DNA of 19,928 nt, taken from the NCBI GenBank assembly GCA_035531315.1, contig DATKTD010000220.1, positions 1 to 19,928 of the forward strand. The letters run 5' to 3'. Below, one piece after another: positions 1 to 7,440 of the stretch. The notes beneath the pieces were generated by a model. It had not been told where the DNA came from and searched no databases. It was given only the letters and a program-made list of their open reading frames with translations. The position numbers were made by a program, and so were the translations under genes. The stretch is from CAIJMU01 sp035531315 (GTDB lineage Bacteria > Spirochaetota > Spirochaetia > Treponematales > Rectinemataceae). The number at the start of each line of letters is the position of its first letter. The first letter of the stretch is position 1.

Positions 1-392
1 GCCTCGGCAGCCTGGCCGGCCAGGGCAATTCCGAGGGCGTAGCCGGGAAGCAGGGCCAGGAGGAAGGAGGCCGCGCCGAACTTCAGGAGGAGGTCGGCAG
101 CCTCCCCCCGACGGCCTTCGTAGATGAGATCCGCCGAGATCCGGACAAAGATGTAGAGCGGGGCCGAGGTGCTTATGAGAGAGAGGGCCAGGGCCCATAC
201 CATGCCGCCCGTAAAGGCAAGGGCGACCTGTGGCACCGAAAAGACGGGGAGGCGCTGGGCCAGGGCTATGCTCGCGGCCGAGACGATCCAAGGCCCGGCC
301 ACGACGAGGGCCCCGGAGACGGCGGCCCCGAGGAGGCCCGAGAGGGTCCGGGAGCTGACCAGACGGCGGAGTTCGAAGCCGATGCCCGCCAT
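1..392 (-). CDS. pelG: PelG, Pel polysaccharide inner-membrane transporter (N-terminal 130 residues, cut by window edge)
   Basis: The reading frame starts with ATG at 392 and stays open to base 1, giving about 130 residues of a protein usually near 450. It begins MAGIGFELRRLVSSRTLSGL, which matches the characteristic PelG start (MAGIGFEL followed by a short basic helix). Hydrophobic segments follow at roughly residues 18-45, 55-80 and 103-125, as expected for a polytopic protein of the MATE/Wzx-like flippase superfamily. In known Pel systems PelG sits in the inner membrane with PelD, PelE and PelF and is thought to pass the growing chain across the membrane. The start overlaps the pelF stop by one base (TGATG), and a GGAGG lies 7 nt upstream, so translation is probably coupled. 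Identification rests on the N-terminal signature and on gene order. Confidence 0.88.
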   Translation of the reverse strand, partial: MAGIGFELRRLVSSRTLSGLLGAAVSGALVVAGPWIVSAASIALAQRLPVFSVPQVALAFTGGMVWALALSLISTSAPLYIFVRISADLIYEGRRGEAADLLLKFGAASFLLALLPGYALGIALAGQAAE

Positions 393-1813
393 CAGCTGTC
401 CTCCCCCCCCTCGTCAGGCCGCCCCATCGCCGGGTCGATCGGCGCGAAGCGGTCGTAGAGGGAGCCGTAGCGGGCGAGGAGTTCCTTCTTTTCGTAGGTG
501 GCAGTCACCCGCGCCCGATTCCTTTCGACGAGATCCTTCATCTCCCTCGGATGTCCGAGGACGTACAGGATGCCCCTCGCTATGCCCTCGGCGTCCTTCG
601 AGGGGGCGATCAGGCGGCTGTCGCCTTCGAGGAGCTCCGAGACATTGCCGACATCGGTGGAGACGCAGGGGATGCCGGCGGCAAAGGCCTCGAGTATCAC
701 GAGGGGCTGGGCCTCCCTGACGCTCGTGAGGACCAGGACATCGAGGAAACCGTAGTAGTCGAGGACGTTCGCCCGCCCGACGAAATGGAGATACTTGGCG
801 ATGCCGAGATCCTCGGCGAGGCGGTGGCAGTCCTCGGCATAGTCCGGGTCCTCGTCCTCGGGCCCTACGAGGTGGAACTCGGCGTCGGGAACGCTTTCGA
901 GGACGATCTTGGCCGCTCCGATGAAGGTCTTCACGTCCTTGATCGGCACGATGCGACCCACGAAACCGACATGTCTTCCCCTGGCCCGAGGTCGGCGCTC
1001 CACGGCGAATCGCGCGGTATCGACGCCGTTCGGAATGACCACGGTTCGTTCCGGCGTGGCGCCGAGTTCGAGCTGGTAGCCGCGGTTTTCCTCGAAGAGG
1101 GAGGTGCAGAGTCCGGCGTTCTCGTAGCAGAGCCTGGCGATCGAATTATAGATGCCAATCCAGAGATCGCGCTGATAGCCGCGGACGAAGGAGGCCTTGC
1201 GAATCTCTATCTCCCTCTCCTTGTGGTAGAGCCCGTGCTCGGTGAGGATGAAGGGCTTCCCATGCCTTCTCGCGGCGGCGAGGGCGGCGAGGCCCGCGAA
1301 GCCTGTCGAGAGCGAATGGTAGATGTCGGCCTTCGGGGGTACGGCTCCGAGGGCGTTGAAGATGAGGTCGTGGGAGCTCTTCCAGGCCCAGAAATAGTCG
1401 GCGAAGGCGTAGATGGGGTTCCTCGAGCGGTTCTGCCCGATAATGAATCGCCAGGCCGTGCGGTCGAGAACCGATTCCCGCCTTATCGAGACGCCCTCGG
1501 GTATCTTCCCGACGAGGGCGGCGAGATCCGGGGACCTCTTCTCGAACATGTCGCGGTGCGCCTCGAGGATGCCGCGGACGCGTCTACGATCGTTCTTGAG
1601 CCCCACGCTGCCTTGGGCCTTCGTGAGCACGACATCCACCGTCTCTTTGACATTGGCATGGAGGGTGTAGCGCGGCTGCTGGTCGGCCTTCGGCGACATG
1701 GTGAAGAGCGAGAACTCGATGTCGGGCAGCCCGCCGATCAGCTCGTGCACCCAAGATGAGACCCCGCCGGTGATATAGGGGTAGGATCCCTCGATCACGA
1801 GGCATACGCGCAT
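392..1813 (-). CDS. pelF: PelF, GT4-family cytosolic glycosyltransferase of Pel synthesis
   Basis: This 473-residue protein is predicted to polymerise the Pel chain from UDP-sugar in the cytosol. The N-terminus (MRVCLVIEGSYPYITGGVSS) is the PelF-type GT4 opening, and an acceptor-side domain follows to about residue 260. The C-terminal GT-B Rossmann half contains HVGFVGRIVPIKD (281-293), the HLVGPED segment (314-320) and the EX7E retaining-glycosyltransferase motif with E367 and E375 (EAQPLVILE). Length is close to the family norm of about 500. I chose ATG 1813 because it starts exactly at this signature and leaves 2 nt after the pelE stop. A longer open frame to 2242 runs antiphase through pelE and is not real. 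Gene order D-E-F-G supports the call. In this family the activity is known from the Pseudomonas protein; here it is inferred. Confidence 0.95.
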   Translation of the reverse strand: MRVCLVIEGSYPYITGGVSSWVHELIGGLPDIEFSLFTMSPKADQQPRYTLHANVKETVDVVLTKAQGSVGLKNDRRRVRGILEAHRDMFEKRSPDLAALVGKIPEGVSIRRESVLDRTAWRFIIGQNRSRNPIYAFADYFWAWKSSHDLIFNALGAVPPKADIYHSLSTGFAGLAALAAARRHGKPFILTEHGLYHKEREIEIRKASFVRGYQRDLWIGIYNSIARLCYENAGLCTSLFEENRGYQLELGATPERTVVIPNGVDTARFAVERRPRARGRHVGFVGRIVPIKDVKTFIGAAKIVLESVPDAEFHLVGPEDEDPDYAEDCHRLAEDLGIAKYLHFVGRANVLDYYGFLDVLVLTSVREAQPLVILEAFAAGIPCVSTDVGNVSELLEGDSRLIAPSKDAEGIARGILYVLGHPREMKDLVERNRARVTATYEKKELLARYGSLYDRFAPIDPAMGRPDEGGEDS

Positions 1814-1815
1814 AG

Positions 1816-2547
1816 CTAGGCCTGCCAGAAGGAAAGAATGCCGCGGACTCCCTCGTCCAAGGCGAGGCCGTCCAGGTCCTTCCCATGGAGAAGTTCCGCG
1901 ATGCGGTGGACATCCTTTCGAAGATAGGCGATTTCGACGGCGAGGGCGAGGACTTCCCCGTCGTCGCCGCGGCCGAGTCCCGGGGCGAGCCGAGCCTCCG
2001 CCTCGTCGAGCTCGCCGAGCCGAACGAGGCAGCGGATGAGGAGGGCGAAGGCAGGCCCAGCGGTCCCCGATCCGAAGACCTCGTCGAGGAAATGGAGGGC
2101 CTCCCTGAGGTAATGATCGCGGATGGCCGCGGTCCGCCCCGCGACGAGGGCGCGCTCGTAGAGGCTGCGCCCGAGAAGGAAGCTCCGCTCTGCTCTTTCC
2201 CCTGCCGCATGCCTGCGCGCCTCGTCGACCTTGCGCGCCCAACGGTCCTCGAGGGAGGTCAGGCTCTCCGCGGCGAAGAGGGCCCTTTCCTTGTCGCCTG
2301 CCCTCGTCATGGCCACGAAGATCTCCGAGAGCATCATCGCCCCGGCGAAATCCAGATTAGGCTGGGCGAGGAATTGCTCGAGGTCGTCGAGATCGTAGGG
2401 CTCCTCGAAAAGCGGCTTGACCGAGGCGGCCTTGTAGGCGAAGGCCTCTATCGGCAGGATGTTCGCTTCCGCCGCCATGAGGGCCGCCCGGGGAGTCCTC
2501 GGCGAATAGAACTCCCGCATCGAACTGATATAGTGGAAACCCCTCAT
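1816..2547 (-). CDS. pelE: PelE-like helical repeat protein, lacking membrane segments
   Basis: This is a 243-residue, mostly alpha-helical protein rich in Ala, Leu and Glu, with TPR-like helix pairs (for example LDFAGAMMLSEIFVAMTRAG near residues 70-89 and AFALLIRCLVRLGELDEAEA further on). The assignment as PelE comes mainly from position: it lies between pelD and pelF, overlaps the pelD stop by 4 nt (ATGA at 2544-2547) and ends 2 nt before pelF. Known PelE has two N-terminal transmembrane helices followed by TPRs and works as a scaffold for PelD, PelF and PelG. This protein has no hydrophobic stretch long enough to cross a membrane, so it would need to reach the membrane through a partner. 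An internal ATG ten codons in (MREFYSP) is an alternative start. The family call is moderate; presence of a gene is secure. Confidence 0.75.
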   Translation of the reverse strand: MRGFHYISSMREFYSPRTPRAALMAAEANILPIEAFAYKAASVKPLFEEPYDLDDLEQFLAQPNLDFAGAMMLSEIFVAMTRAGDKERALFAAESLTSLEDRWARKVDEARRHAAGERAERSFLLGRSLYERALVAGRTAAIRDHYLREALHFLDEVFGSGTAGPAFALLIRCLVRLGELDEAEARLAPGLGRGDDGEVLALAVEIAYLRKDVHRIAELLHGKDLDGLALDEGVRGILSFWQA

Positions 2548-3995
2548 TCGCCTTCTCCCTGCCGCGAGTGAAGGGCGAAGACGCTCTTTGAAAGGCCGAG
2601 CACGTGTTCGGCCTCGCCGATGAGACTTCCAACGACGTCCTCAGCTTGTCCGATCGGCCCCCCCGCGAAGGATGAGAGCCCGAAGGCGATTTCCACGCTT
2701 TCCGAGCCGAAGGCGGCGTCGGGGGCGGCCTTCCCCGCCGATTCGGAGAGTTCGAGGCAGAAGAGCGAGGCGCCGTTCCTGTCGATGTCCGGAAGGATGA
2801 AGACGAGCTGCGCGTCCTCCCTGAAGTGGAAGGCGAGGCAGCGATCGCCGGCCGAGGCGACCTCGGCGAGACGCTTGAGGGACAGAAAGGCGTCCTTCCC
2901 CGAGCGGTCGAAGACGATGTCCCTGAATCCGAGGATCTCCGCGATGACCACGGAGACGGAGATGAGGCGTCCCGCCCTCAGCGCGACCTCCTCGCCGAGG
3001 ACACGAAGGAAGTCCGCGTAGCCGGGGAGACCCGTCACCGCGTTGCGGGGATGGCTGAGCACGCGCTCGCGGAATTCCACCGCCTTCCGGAGATAGGCTG
3101 AGGCGAGATCGACGATGATGGCGATGTCGTTCTCGGTGTTCGGATTGTATCGATAAAAGGGCATCTCCCTGATGTTGAGGACTCCCCAGGGAAGCTCGCC
3201 GGCTTTCACGGGAAAGGCGAGGACGCTCTTTTTCGCCTCCGTCCTCGAAAGACCGAGATAATCGTCGATGGACCTGAGGGTAAAACGGGTGTTGCCGCGG
3301 AAGACCCAACCCTCGAGGCTTCCTTCGAGGGGGAGGACGGGCTCGGCGTCGGGCCCCGTCGTGGCCGCGAGGAGGAGCTGGCCGGAGATGGGATCGAATT
3401 CGTAGATGAGGGCCGAACTCGCCTGGGAAAAGGCGACGGCGGCGTCGAGGAGGCCCTTCACCACGGTGGCCATATCGAGGCTGTCCATCTTTCTGATGCG
3501 GGCGTAGAGGGCCGGAACCGAGTCTCTCTGGCCCGCCACGCGCTTATGGAGTTCGTCGACGAGTTCGGCGAGGGCCTCGTTGGTCTTTCTGGCGTGCAGC
3601 TCGCGGCGCACCAGACTTCTGATCCGTTCGAGGAGATTGCGGACCGACTTGGCGTAGGAGTCCCTGATGGTTCCCGCGACGAAGATCGCCGCCATGCCGA
3701 GGGCCAGAGGCAGGCGCGCCGCCTCGAACCATGCCCCGTAGTCGATGTTGACGCGGCTGAGGCCGATGAGATGGGCGATGGAGGGAAGGAGGGCCGTCCC
3801 GAGGGCAGCGGCCACGATGGCGACCGCTCCGGCGGCCGAGCCGTGAAAGGATGCGACGGCGACCGCGACGAGGACCTGGGGCATGAAGTTCGACGAGGCG
3901 AAGCCCGGATCGCCCTTGTCGAAGAGTCCGAGGAGCCCCACCGCGAAGCCCGCGACGGCGGCTTCGGTCGATCGAAGGGCAAGGGATACACGCAT
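2544..3995 (-). CDS. pelD: PelD-like membrane protein with GAF and degenerate GGDEF domains
   Basis: The 483-residue protein has the PelD layout. Four hydrophobic helices lie at about residues 12-25, 39-56, 57-78 and 92-110. A coiled segment runs 115-160, a GAF-like domain 170-305, and a GGDEF-fold domain from about 315 (HPRNAVTGLPGYADFLRVL) to 470. PelD is the inner-membrane regulator that, in Pseudomonas, binds cyclic di-GMP at an RxxD inhibitory site and switches on polymerisation. Here the catalytic GGDEF motif is replaced by a sequence around FREDAQ (391-396), so no cyclase activity is expected. No R-x-x-D occurs in the GGDEF-fold region; the only one nearby (R168-D171) is in the linker before the GAF domain. 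The gene follows the response regulator after 57 nt. A possible weak internal promoter lies there (see 4035-4064). Confidence 0.85.
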   Translation of the reverse strand: MRVSLALRSTEAAVAGFAVGLLGLFDKGDPGFASSNFMPQVLVAVAVASFHGSAAGAVAIVAAALGTALLPSIAHLIGLSRVNIDYGAWFEAARLPLALGMAAIFVAGTIRDSYAKSVRNLLERIRSLVRRELHARKTNEALAELVDELHKRVAGQRDSVPALYARIRKMDSLDMATVVKGLLDAAVAFSQASSALIYEFDPISGQLLLAATTGPDAEPVLPLEGSLEGWVFRGNTRFTLRSIDDYLGLSRTEAKKSVLAFPVKAGELPWGVLNIREMPFYRYNPNTENDIAIIVDLASAYLRKAVEFRERVLSHPRNAVTGLPGYADFLRVLGEEVALRAGRLISVSVVIAEILGFRDIVFDRSGKDAFLSLKRLAEVASAGDRCLAFHFREDAQLVFILPDIDRNGASLFCLELSESAGKAAPDAAFGSESVEIAFGLSSFAGGPIGQAEDVVGSLIGEAEHVLGLSKSVFALHSRQGEGE

Positions 3996-4034
3996 CCTTC
4001 ACTTTTATCGGCAGTGAGGGAGGCTCGGGCGAGG

Positions 4035-4064
4035 AGTATCGCCGCGCCTGAATCAGGGATTGAA
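4035..4064 (-). promoter_or_regulatory. Possible weak internal promoter for pelDEFG
   Basis: Read on the minus strand, TTCAAT (4064-4059) and GATACT (4040-4035) are separated by 18 bases, resembling a poor sigma-70 promoter. It overlaps the end of the response regulator gene and sits about 40 nt before the pelD start. The match could be chance. Confidence 0.2.
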
Positions 4065-4790
4065 GCGGTAGCCCAGGCCCCGGATGGTGACGATGTGGCG
4101 GGGGGCCGGCCCCGAATCGCCGAGTTTTTGCCTGAGCCAGGCGACATGGACATCGACGGTGCGCGTGGAGACCGGGCTGCCATAGCCCCAAACGGCCTGG
4201 AGGAGCTTTTCGCGCGAGAAGAGCTCGCCGGGATGGGCCGAGAGCCAGGCGAGGAGCTTGTACTCCTGGGCAGAAAGGGACTCTTCGACCTCTCCCCGGA
4301 TTACGAGGCCCCTCGTGAAGTCTATCGAGAAGCCCTCATAGTCTATCCTGCCCCGTGTCGAGGGGTCGGCTTCATCGCCCCCTTCCTGGCCTGGGGCGCC
4401 GCTTCCGCCTGCCAGCGGAGGGCGCCGAAGAAGGGCCTCGATGCGCGCGAGGAGTTCGGAGGTCTCGAAGGGCTTGCAGAGGTAGTCGTCCGCGCCGAGC
4501 TTGAGGCCGAGGACCCGGTCGAATACGAGACCGCGGGCCGTCAGCATGAGAATGGGACCACGGAGCCCCTCGGCCCTGAGATCGCGGCATATGTCATAGC
4601 CGTTCTTGCCCGGCAGCATGACGTCGAGGATAAGGAGGTCCCAGCCCCCTTGTTTGGCCTTCGCGAAGCCCGCGCTGCCGTCGGTCGCCGCGTCGAAGCG
4701 GTAACCCTCGGCCCGGAGCCGGTCGCCCAGGGTCATGACGAGACCTTCTTCGTCCTCGACAAGGAATATTCGGGCCTCAGGCCTTTCCAT
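4053..4790 (-). CDS. OmpR/PhoB-family response regulator upstream of the Pel genes
   Basis: This 245-residue DNA-binding response regulator has a complete receiver domain (residues 6-118). It shows acidic pocket E12/D13, phospho-acceptor D56 in LLILDVMLP, T84 in LMLTA, and K106 in CKPF. A linker rich in Gly, Asp and Pro (about 124-145) leads to a winged-helix effector domain (about 147-245) with the typical FSREKLLQAVWGY, RTVDVHVAWLRQKLG and TIRGLGYRF segments. It overlaps the 3' end of the kinase gene by 14 nt, so kinase and regulator are one transcription unit. The pelDEFG genes follow on the same strand, which suggests they are a target, but no repeated binding site was recognised. An AAAGGA sits about 8 nt before the ATG. 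Confidence 0.95.
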   Translation of the reverse strand: MERPEARIFLVEDEEGLVMTLGDRLRAEGYRFDAATDGSAGFAKAKQGGWDLLILDVMLPGKNGYDICRDLRAEGLRGPILMLTARGLVFDRVLGLKLGADDYLCKPFETSELLARIEALLRRPPLAGGSGAPGQEGGDEADPSTRGRIDYEGFSIDFTRGLVIRGEVEESLSAQEYKLLAWLSAHPGELFSREKLLQAVWGYGSPVSTRTVDVHVAWLRQKLGDSGPAPRHIVTIRGLGYRFNP

Positions 4791-6624
4791 CGTCCCGTCC
4801 TTTCTGCTCGATCGGAAGCGTCACGGTGACGCTCGTACCGAAACCCTCGGCCGATTCGAGGGTTACGCCGCCGCCGTGGGCCTGGGTGACACGTTGCACC
4901 AGATTGAGACCGATGCCCGAGCCCGGCTCCTGCTTGTCGCGGGCGAGCCTGCCGCGAAAGAAGGCCTCGAAGACGGCCGATCTCTCCCGCCGCGGGATAC
5001 CCGGCCCCCGATCGTCGACCCTGACGGCGATGAAGTCTCCGTTCCGGCGACGGGGCGATTCCTTCGCCACGAAGACGCCGAGGTAGGCGCCCTTGGCGGC
5101 GTGGACGATGACATTCGCCACGAGGTTCGAAAGAACCAGGCGCAAGGCGTTCTCGTCGCCCTTCACGAAGAGGGCCTCTTTCGGCAGGGACTTCTCCACG
5201 CGGAAGCCCAGGGCCTCGAGTTCGGGGCTCCGCTCGGCGATGACGGCGTCGGCGAGGGCGCCGATGTCGACGCTGTCCTCCCCGGCCACCCTCGTCGCCC
5301 CGAGTCTCGTATAGAGGAGGAGCTTATCGATCATCGCGACGAGACGTCGGGTTTCCCCTCCGATCGTCGTCCCATAGCGCTGCATTCCTTCCCTGTCGCG
5401 GACGATGCCATCGGCAAGATTGGCGGCGGCGGAGCCGATGACGGCCAGGGGCGTCTTGAGCTCATGGGTGACGGAGGCGACGAATTCCTCTTGTCGGGCG
5501 GCGAGGGCCTGTGCCCGCCGGTTCGACAGGGCGAGAACGACGATGGCCACGGCGAGGAGGAGGAGGATGCCCGTGCTCGCGAGGAGGTTCCTGATGATGC
5601 TGGCCCGGACGATGTCGGCGAGGGAGCCGTTTCGATGCACCGCCTCGATGGTCCAGACGGAATCGCCGAGGAGGCGGTCGTAAAAAGCGGCCACCTGCTC
5701 GTCGCGTTCCTTTTCCCTCGGGCCGCCCGTATCCTGGAGGGCGATGGGCTTGGACTCGGCCCCTCCCGCGTTACGGATGCTGGTGACGAGGCTGTCGGGG
5801 CTGCCGAGATTCAGCCGGAAAAGACCCATGCGCAGATCGGGTTGGTCGAAGCCCGCATCGCCGCCCTTGGGATCGGTTCGGTACAGGACCTCCCCGCTCT
5901 CGCGATCGACAATCCTGAAGCGATAGTCCGTCATGGCACCGAGATGGAGGTCGGCCAGGCGAGGCAGGACCTTGTCGATAAGGGTCTTGAGGTCGTAGCG
6001 GATGACGAGGATGAGTCCGTGCTCCTCTGGTACGGGAACGATGTCCCATTCTTCGTCATCGACGCGGATGAGGTCGGAATCGCCCAAGCGTCTTCCATCA
6101 TCGGCTTCGAAGGCCGAGCGGATGCTTTCGGCAAGCCTCGCGTTGGACTCGATGGAGAAGCTGTGCCCGTTCCAGCTCCGGATTATCGGCCTTCTCCCGG
6201 GGTGGAGCTGCACGAGGTGGACGGCGGCGACGATGTCGGGATCGAGGGCGTAGTTCTTCCATCCCCGCCAGCGTTCGGCGAAAAAAGACCAGTTGCCCGA
6301 GGCGAGGGCGGCTCCATAGGCCGCGACGGGCTTGGACCTGAGAAGCGCCTCCGAGGGCTGAGCTGCTTCTTTAGAAGGCGTTGCCTCTGTAGGAGGGGTC
6401 GCCTTTGCAGAAGGCGTCGCTATCGCGAGGGGCGCGAGAAGGAGCTCACGCTGGAAGGCCGAAACGAGCTCCCCCCCCGCGACGAAGAGCCCCTGCCTGA
6501 GTCTGATACGCTCGCGTTCCCCCATCTGCCTGATCCAGTCCTGTTGGAGGACAGCGAGGAGGATGACGAGGGGGATGAGGGCGGCCGCGAGAAGAAGGGC
6601 CCAGTTCCGGCGGAGGAATTTCAC
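4777..6624 (-). CDS. Membrane sensor histidine kinase of the Pel-linked two-component system
   Basis: The 615-residue protein has TM1 at residues 8-27, a large extracytoplasmic region (about 28-343) and TM2 at 345-366. The kinase core carries the HisKA box VTHELKTPLAVIG with H387. The ATPase lobe has the N box NLVANVIVHAA (N500, N504), the G1 box DDRGPGIP (D538), the F box FEAFFRG and the G2 box GSGIGLNLV (568-576). There is no HAMP domain between TM2 and H387, only about 20 residues. The sensor region contains a short Pro/Thr/Glu/Lys-rich stretch (about 67-90) encoded by an 18-bp tandem repeat. I took GTG 6624 because TM1 begins right after it; an extended -10 element ends only 8 nt upstream, so the mRNA may be near-leaderless. 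What it senses cannot be read from sequence. Confidence 0.93.
   Translation of the reverse strand: MKFLRRNWALLLAAALIPLVILLAVLQQDWIRQMGERERIRLRQGLFVAGGELVSAFQRELLLAPLAIATPSAKATPPTEATPSKEAAQPSEALLRSKPVAAYGAALASGNWSFFAERWRGWKNYALDPDIVAAVHLVQLHPGRRPIIRSWNGHSFSIESNARLAESIRSAFEADDGRRLGDSDLIRVDDEEWDIVPVPEEHGLILVIRYDLKTLIDKVLPRLADLHLGAMTDYRFRIVDRESGEVLYRTDPKGGDAGFDQPDLRMGLFRLNLGSPDSLVTSIRNAGGAESKPIALQDTGGPREKERDEQVAAFYDRLLGDSVWTIEAVHRNGSLADIVRASIIRNLLASTGILLLLAVAIVVLALSNRRAQALAARQEEFVASVTHELKTPLAVIGSAAANLADGIVRDREGMQRYGTTIGGETRRLVAMIDKLLLYTRLGATRVAGEDSVDIGALADAVIAERSPELEALGFRVEKSLPKEALFVKGDENALRLVLSNLVANVIVHAAKGAYLGVFVAKESPRRRNGDFIAVRVDDRGPGIPRRERSAVFEAFFRGRLARDKQEPGSGIGLNLVQRVTQAHGGGVTLESAEGFGTSVTVTLPIEQKGRDDGKA
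6356..6427 (-). repeat. Four degenerate 18-bp tandem repeats inside the kinase sensor domain
   Basis: Four consecutive 18-base units start at 6356, 6374, 6392 and 6410. The last three share the pattern g-a/g-agg-g-tcgcc-t-gca on the plus strand; the first has diverged most. Each unit encodes six residues of the type ATPSKE/ATPPTE, so copy-number changes would keep the kinase in frame. The encoded stretch is low-complexity and lies shortly after TM1. Confidence 0.7.
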
Positions 6625-6632
6625 GCCTTCAA

Positions 6633-6641
6633 TGTATACCA
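6633..6641 (-). promoter_or_regulatory. Extended -10 element directly before the kinase gene
   Basis: On the minus strand TGGTATACA gives an extended -10 (TG-n-TATACA) ending 8 nt before the GTG start at 6624. No convincing -35 hexamer is present at the proper distance, which is tolerated for extended -10 promoters. The expected start of transcription would fall at or next to the GTG, with no room for a normal ribosome binding site. Confidence 0.4.
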
Positions 6642-6660
6642 GAGCCTCGGGCTCCGCGCC

Positions 6661-6681
6661 GCCCCCGGCGGCAGGGGGGGC
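6661..6681. other. GC-only hairpin in the spacer between the HAD gene and the kinase gene
   Basis: GCCCCC (6661-6666) pairs with GGGGGC (6676-6681) around a 9-nt loop. It lies in the only spacer between the end of the ABC/HAD operon and the kinase gene on the minus strand. There is no T-run after it in either direction, so it is not a standard intrinsic terminator. It may slow read-through or simply reflect base composition. Confidence 0.3.
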
Positions 6682-6729
6682 AACTTTTACCTTCTTTACA
6701 AATGGCCCGAGGCCGCGGCTGAGGGGGTC

Positions 6730-7440
6730 TCAGAGGTCGAGAAAGAAGTCTATGCCCCTTCTTTCTATTCCCGGCAGCAGCTTTTCGGGTTGCGGCGAGG
6801 TCACCGTATCGAGCCAGATCACGAGGGCTTCGGGAAAGGCGCGACGGAAGAGATTGACGTTGGCCGGCTCGTTGTCGACCGTCGCCACGAGGCTGCCCAT
6901 GGAGCGGATGCCCTCGCAGACGGAGGCCTTGAACTCCGCGTCTCCCATTCCGAAATCCGGTTTGAAGAAGAAGTGTTCATCGGCTCCGGCCGGCAGGCCG
7001 TGGTCGAGGAAGCTGCGACGCGTGCCCTTTTCCATGCCGGGGCTGTGTCGGCCCGTCAGGTAGGCGAGGGTGAAGCCCTCGGCCTTGAGGTTCTGGAGGA
7101 AGGGCGCGACCCCAGGATAGGGCCTGTCGTGGCTCAGCCACTCGTCGGTGAAGAAGCGTTCCCGCCAGAAGGCCTTGACGGCGGCATGCAGAGCCTCGTC
7201 ACCGAGACGCGAGCGTCGGAAGGGTTCGAGGACATCCCAGAAGGGCTCGGAGAGTTCCAGGCGGGACCATAACTCTTGGAGGGCCGGCGTCTCGGCGCGG
7301 GCAGCCTCGAGAATGGCCAGGTTCCGGAGTCCCGTGTCCATCAGGGTCGAGTCGATGTCGAAGAGGAGGAGCCAAGGCTCATGGAGGCCTTCGGCTTCCA
7401 TGAGCCGGCGACGCGCGAGGAAGGGATGCTCGGCTCTCAT
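6730..7440 (-). CDS. HAD-superfamily hydrolase (probable phosphatase), last gene of the ABC operon
   Basis: The 236-residue protein shows the HAD catalytic motif LLFDIDSTLMDTG (nucleophile D28, acid D30), the motif II threonine in LAYLTGRH, a lysine in FFKPDFGMG and a motif IV-like acidic cluster in VATVDNEPANV. A helical cap sits between motifs I and II, as in small-molecule phosphatases. The likely substrate is a phosphorylated metabolite, perhaps a sugar phosphate given the transporter genes in front, but this is inference. I chose ATG 7440 because it overlaps the previous stop by 4 nt (ATGA); a longer frame to 7485 would overlap the upstream gene by 49 nt and adds a poor N-terminus. The motif set and total length are normal, so the gene looks intact. 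Confidence 0.85.
   Translation of the reverse strand: MRAEHPFLARRRLMEAEGLHEPWLLLFDIDSTLMDTGLRNLAILEAARAETPALQELWSRLELSEPFWDVLEPFRRSRLGDEALHAAVKAFWRERFFTDEWLSHDRPYPGVAPFLQNLKAEGFTLAYLTGRHSPGMEKGTRRSFLDHGLPAGADEHFFFKPDFGMGDAEFKASVCEGIRSMGSLVATVDNEPANVNLFRRAFPEALVIWLDTVTSPQPEKLLPGIERRGIDFFLDL

Noticed and set aside
551..1759. A 402-codon open frame on the plus strand inside pelF.
   Set aside because: It is antisense to a gene with unmistakable GT4 motifs, has no family features and shows the same mirrored composition.
3546..4829. A 427-codon plus-strand frame across pelD and the response regulator.
   Set aside because: It spans a gene boundary antisense to two solid genes and has no domain.
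4735..7272. An 845-codon open frame on the plus strand, antisense to the kinase and the HAD gene.
   Set aside because: High GC makes long antisense frames common. It has no recognisable domain, is rich in Glu, Gly and Asp as expected from mirrored GC-rich codons, and crosses two genes with clear motifs plus their spacer.
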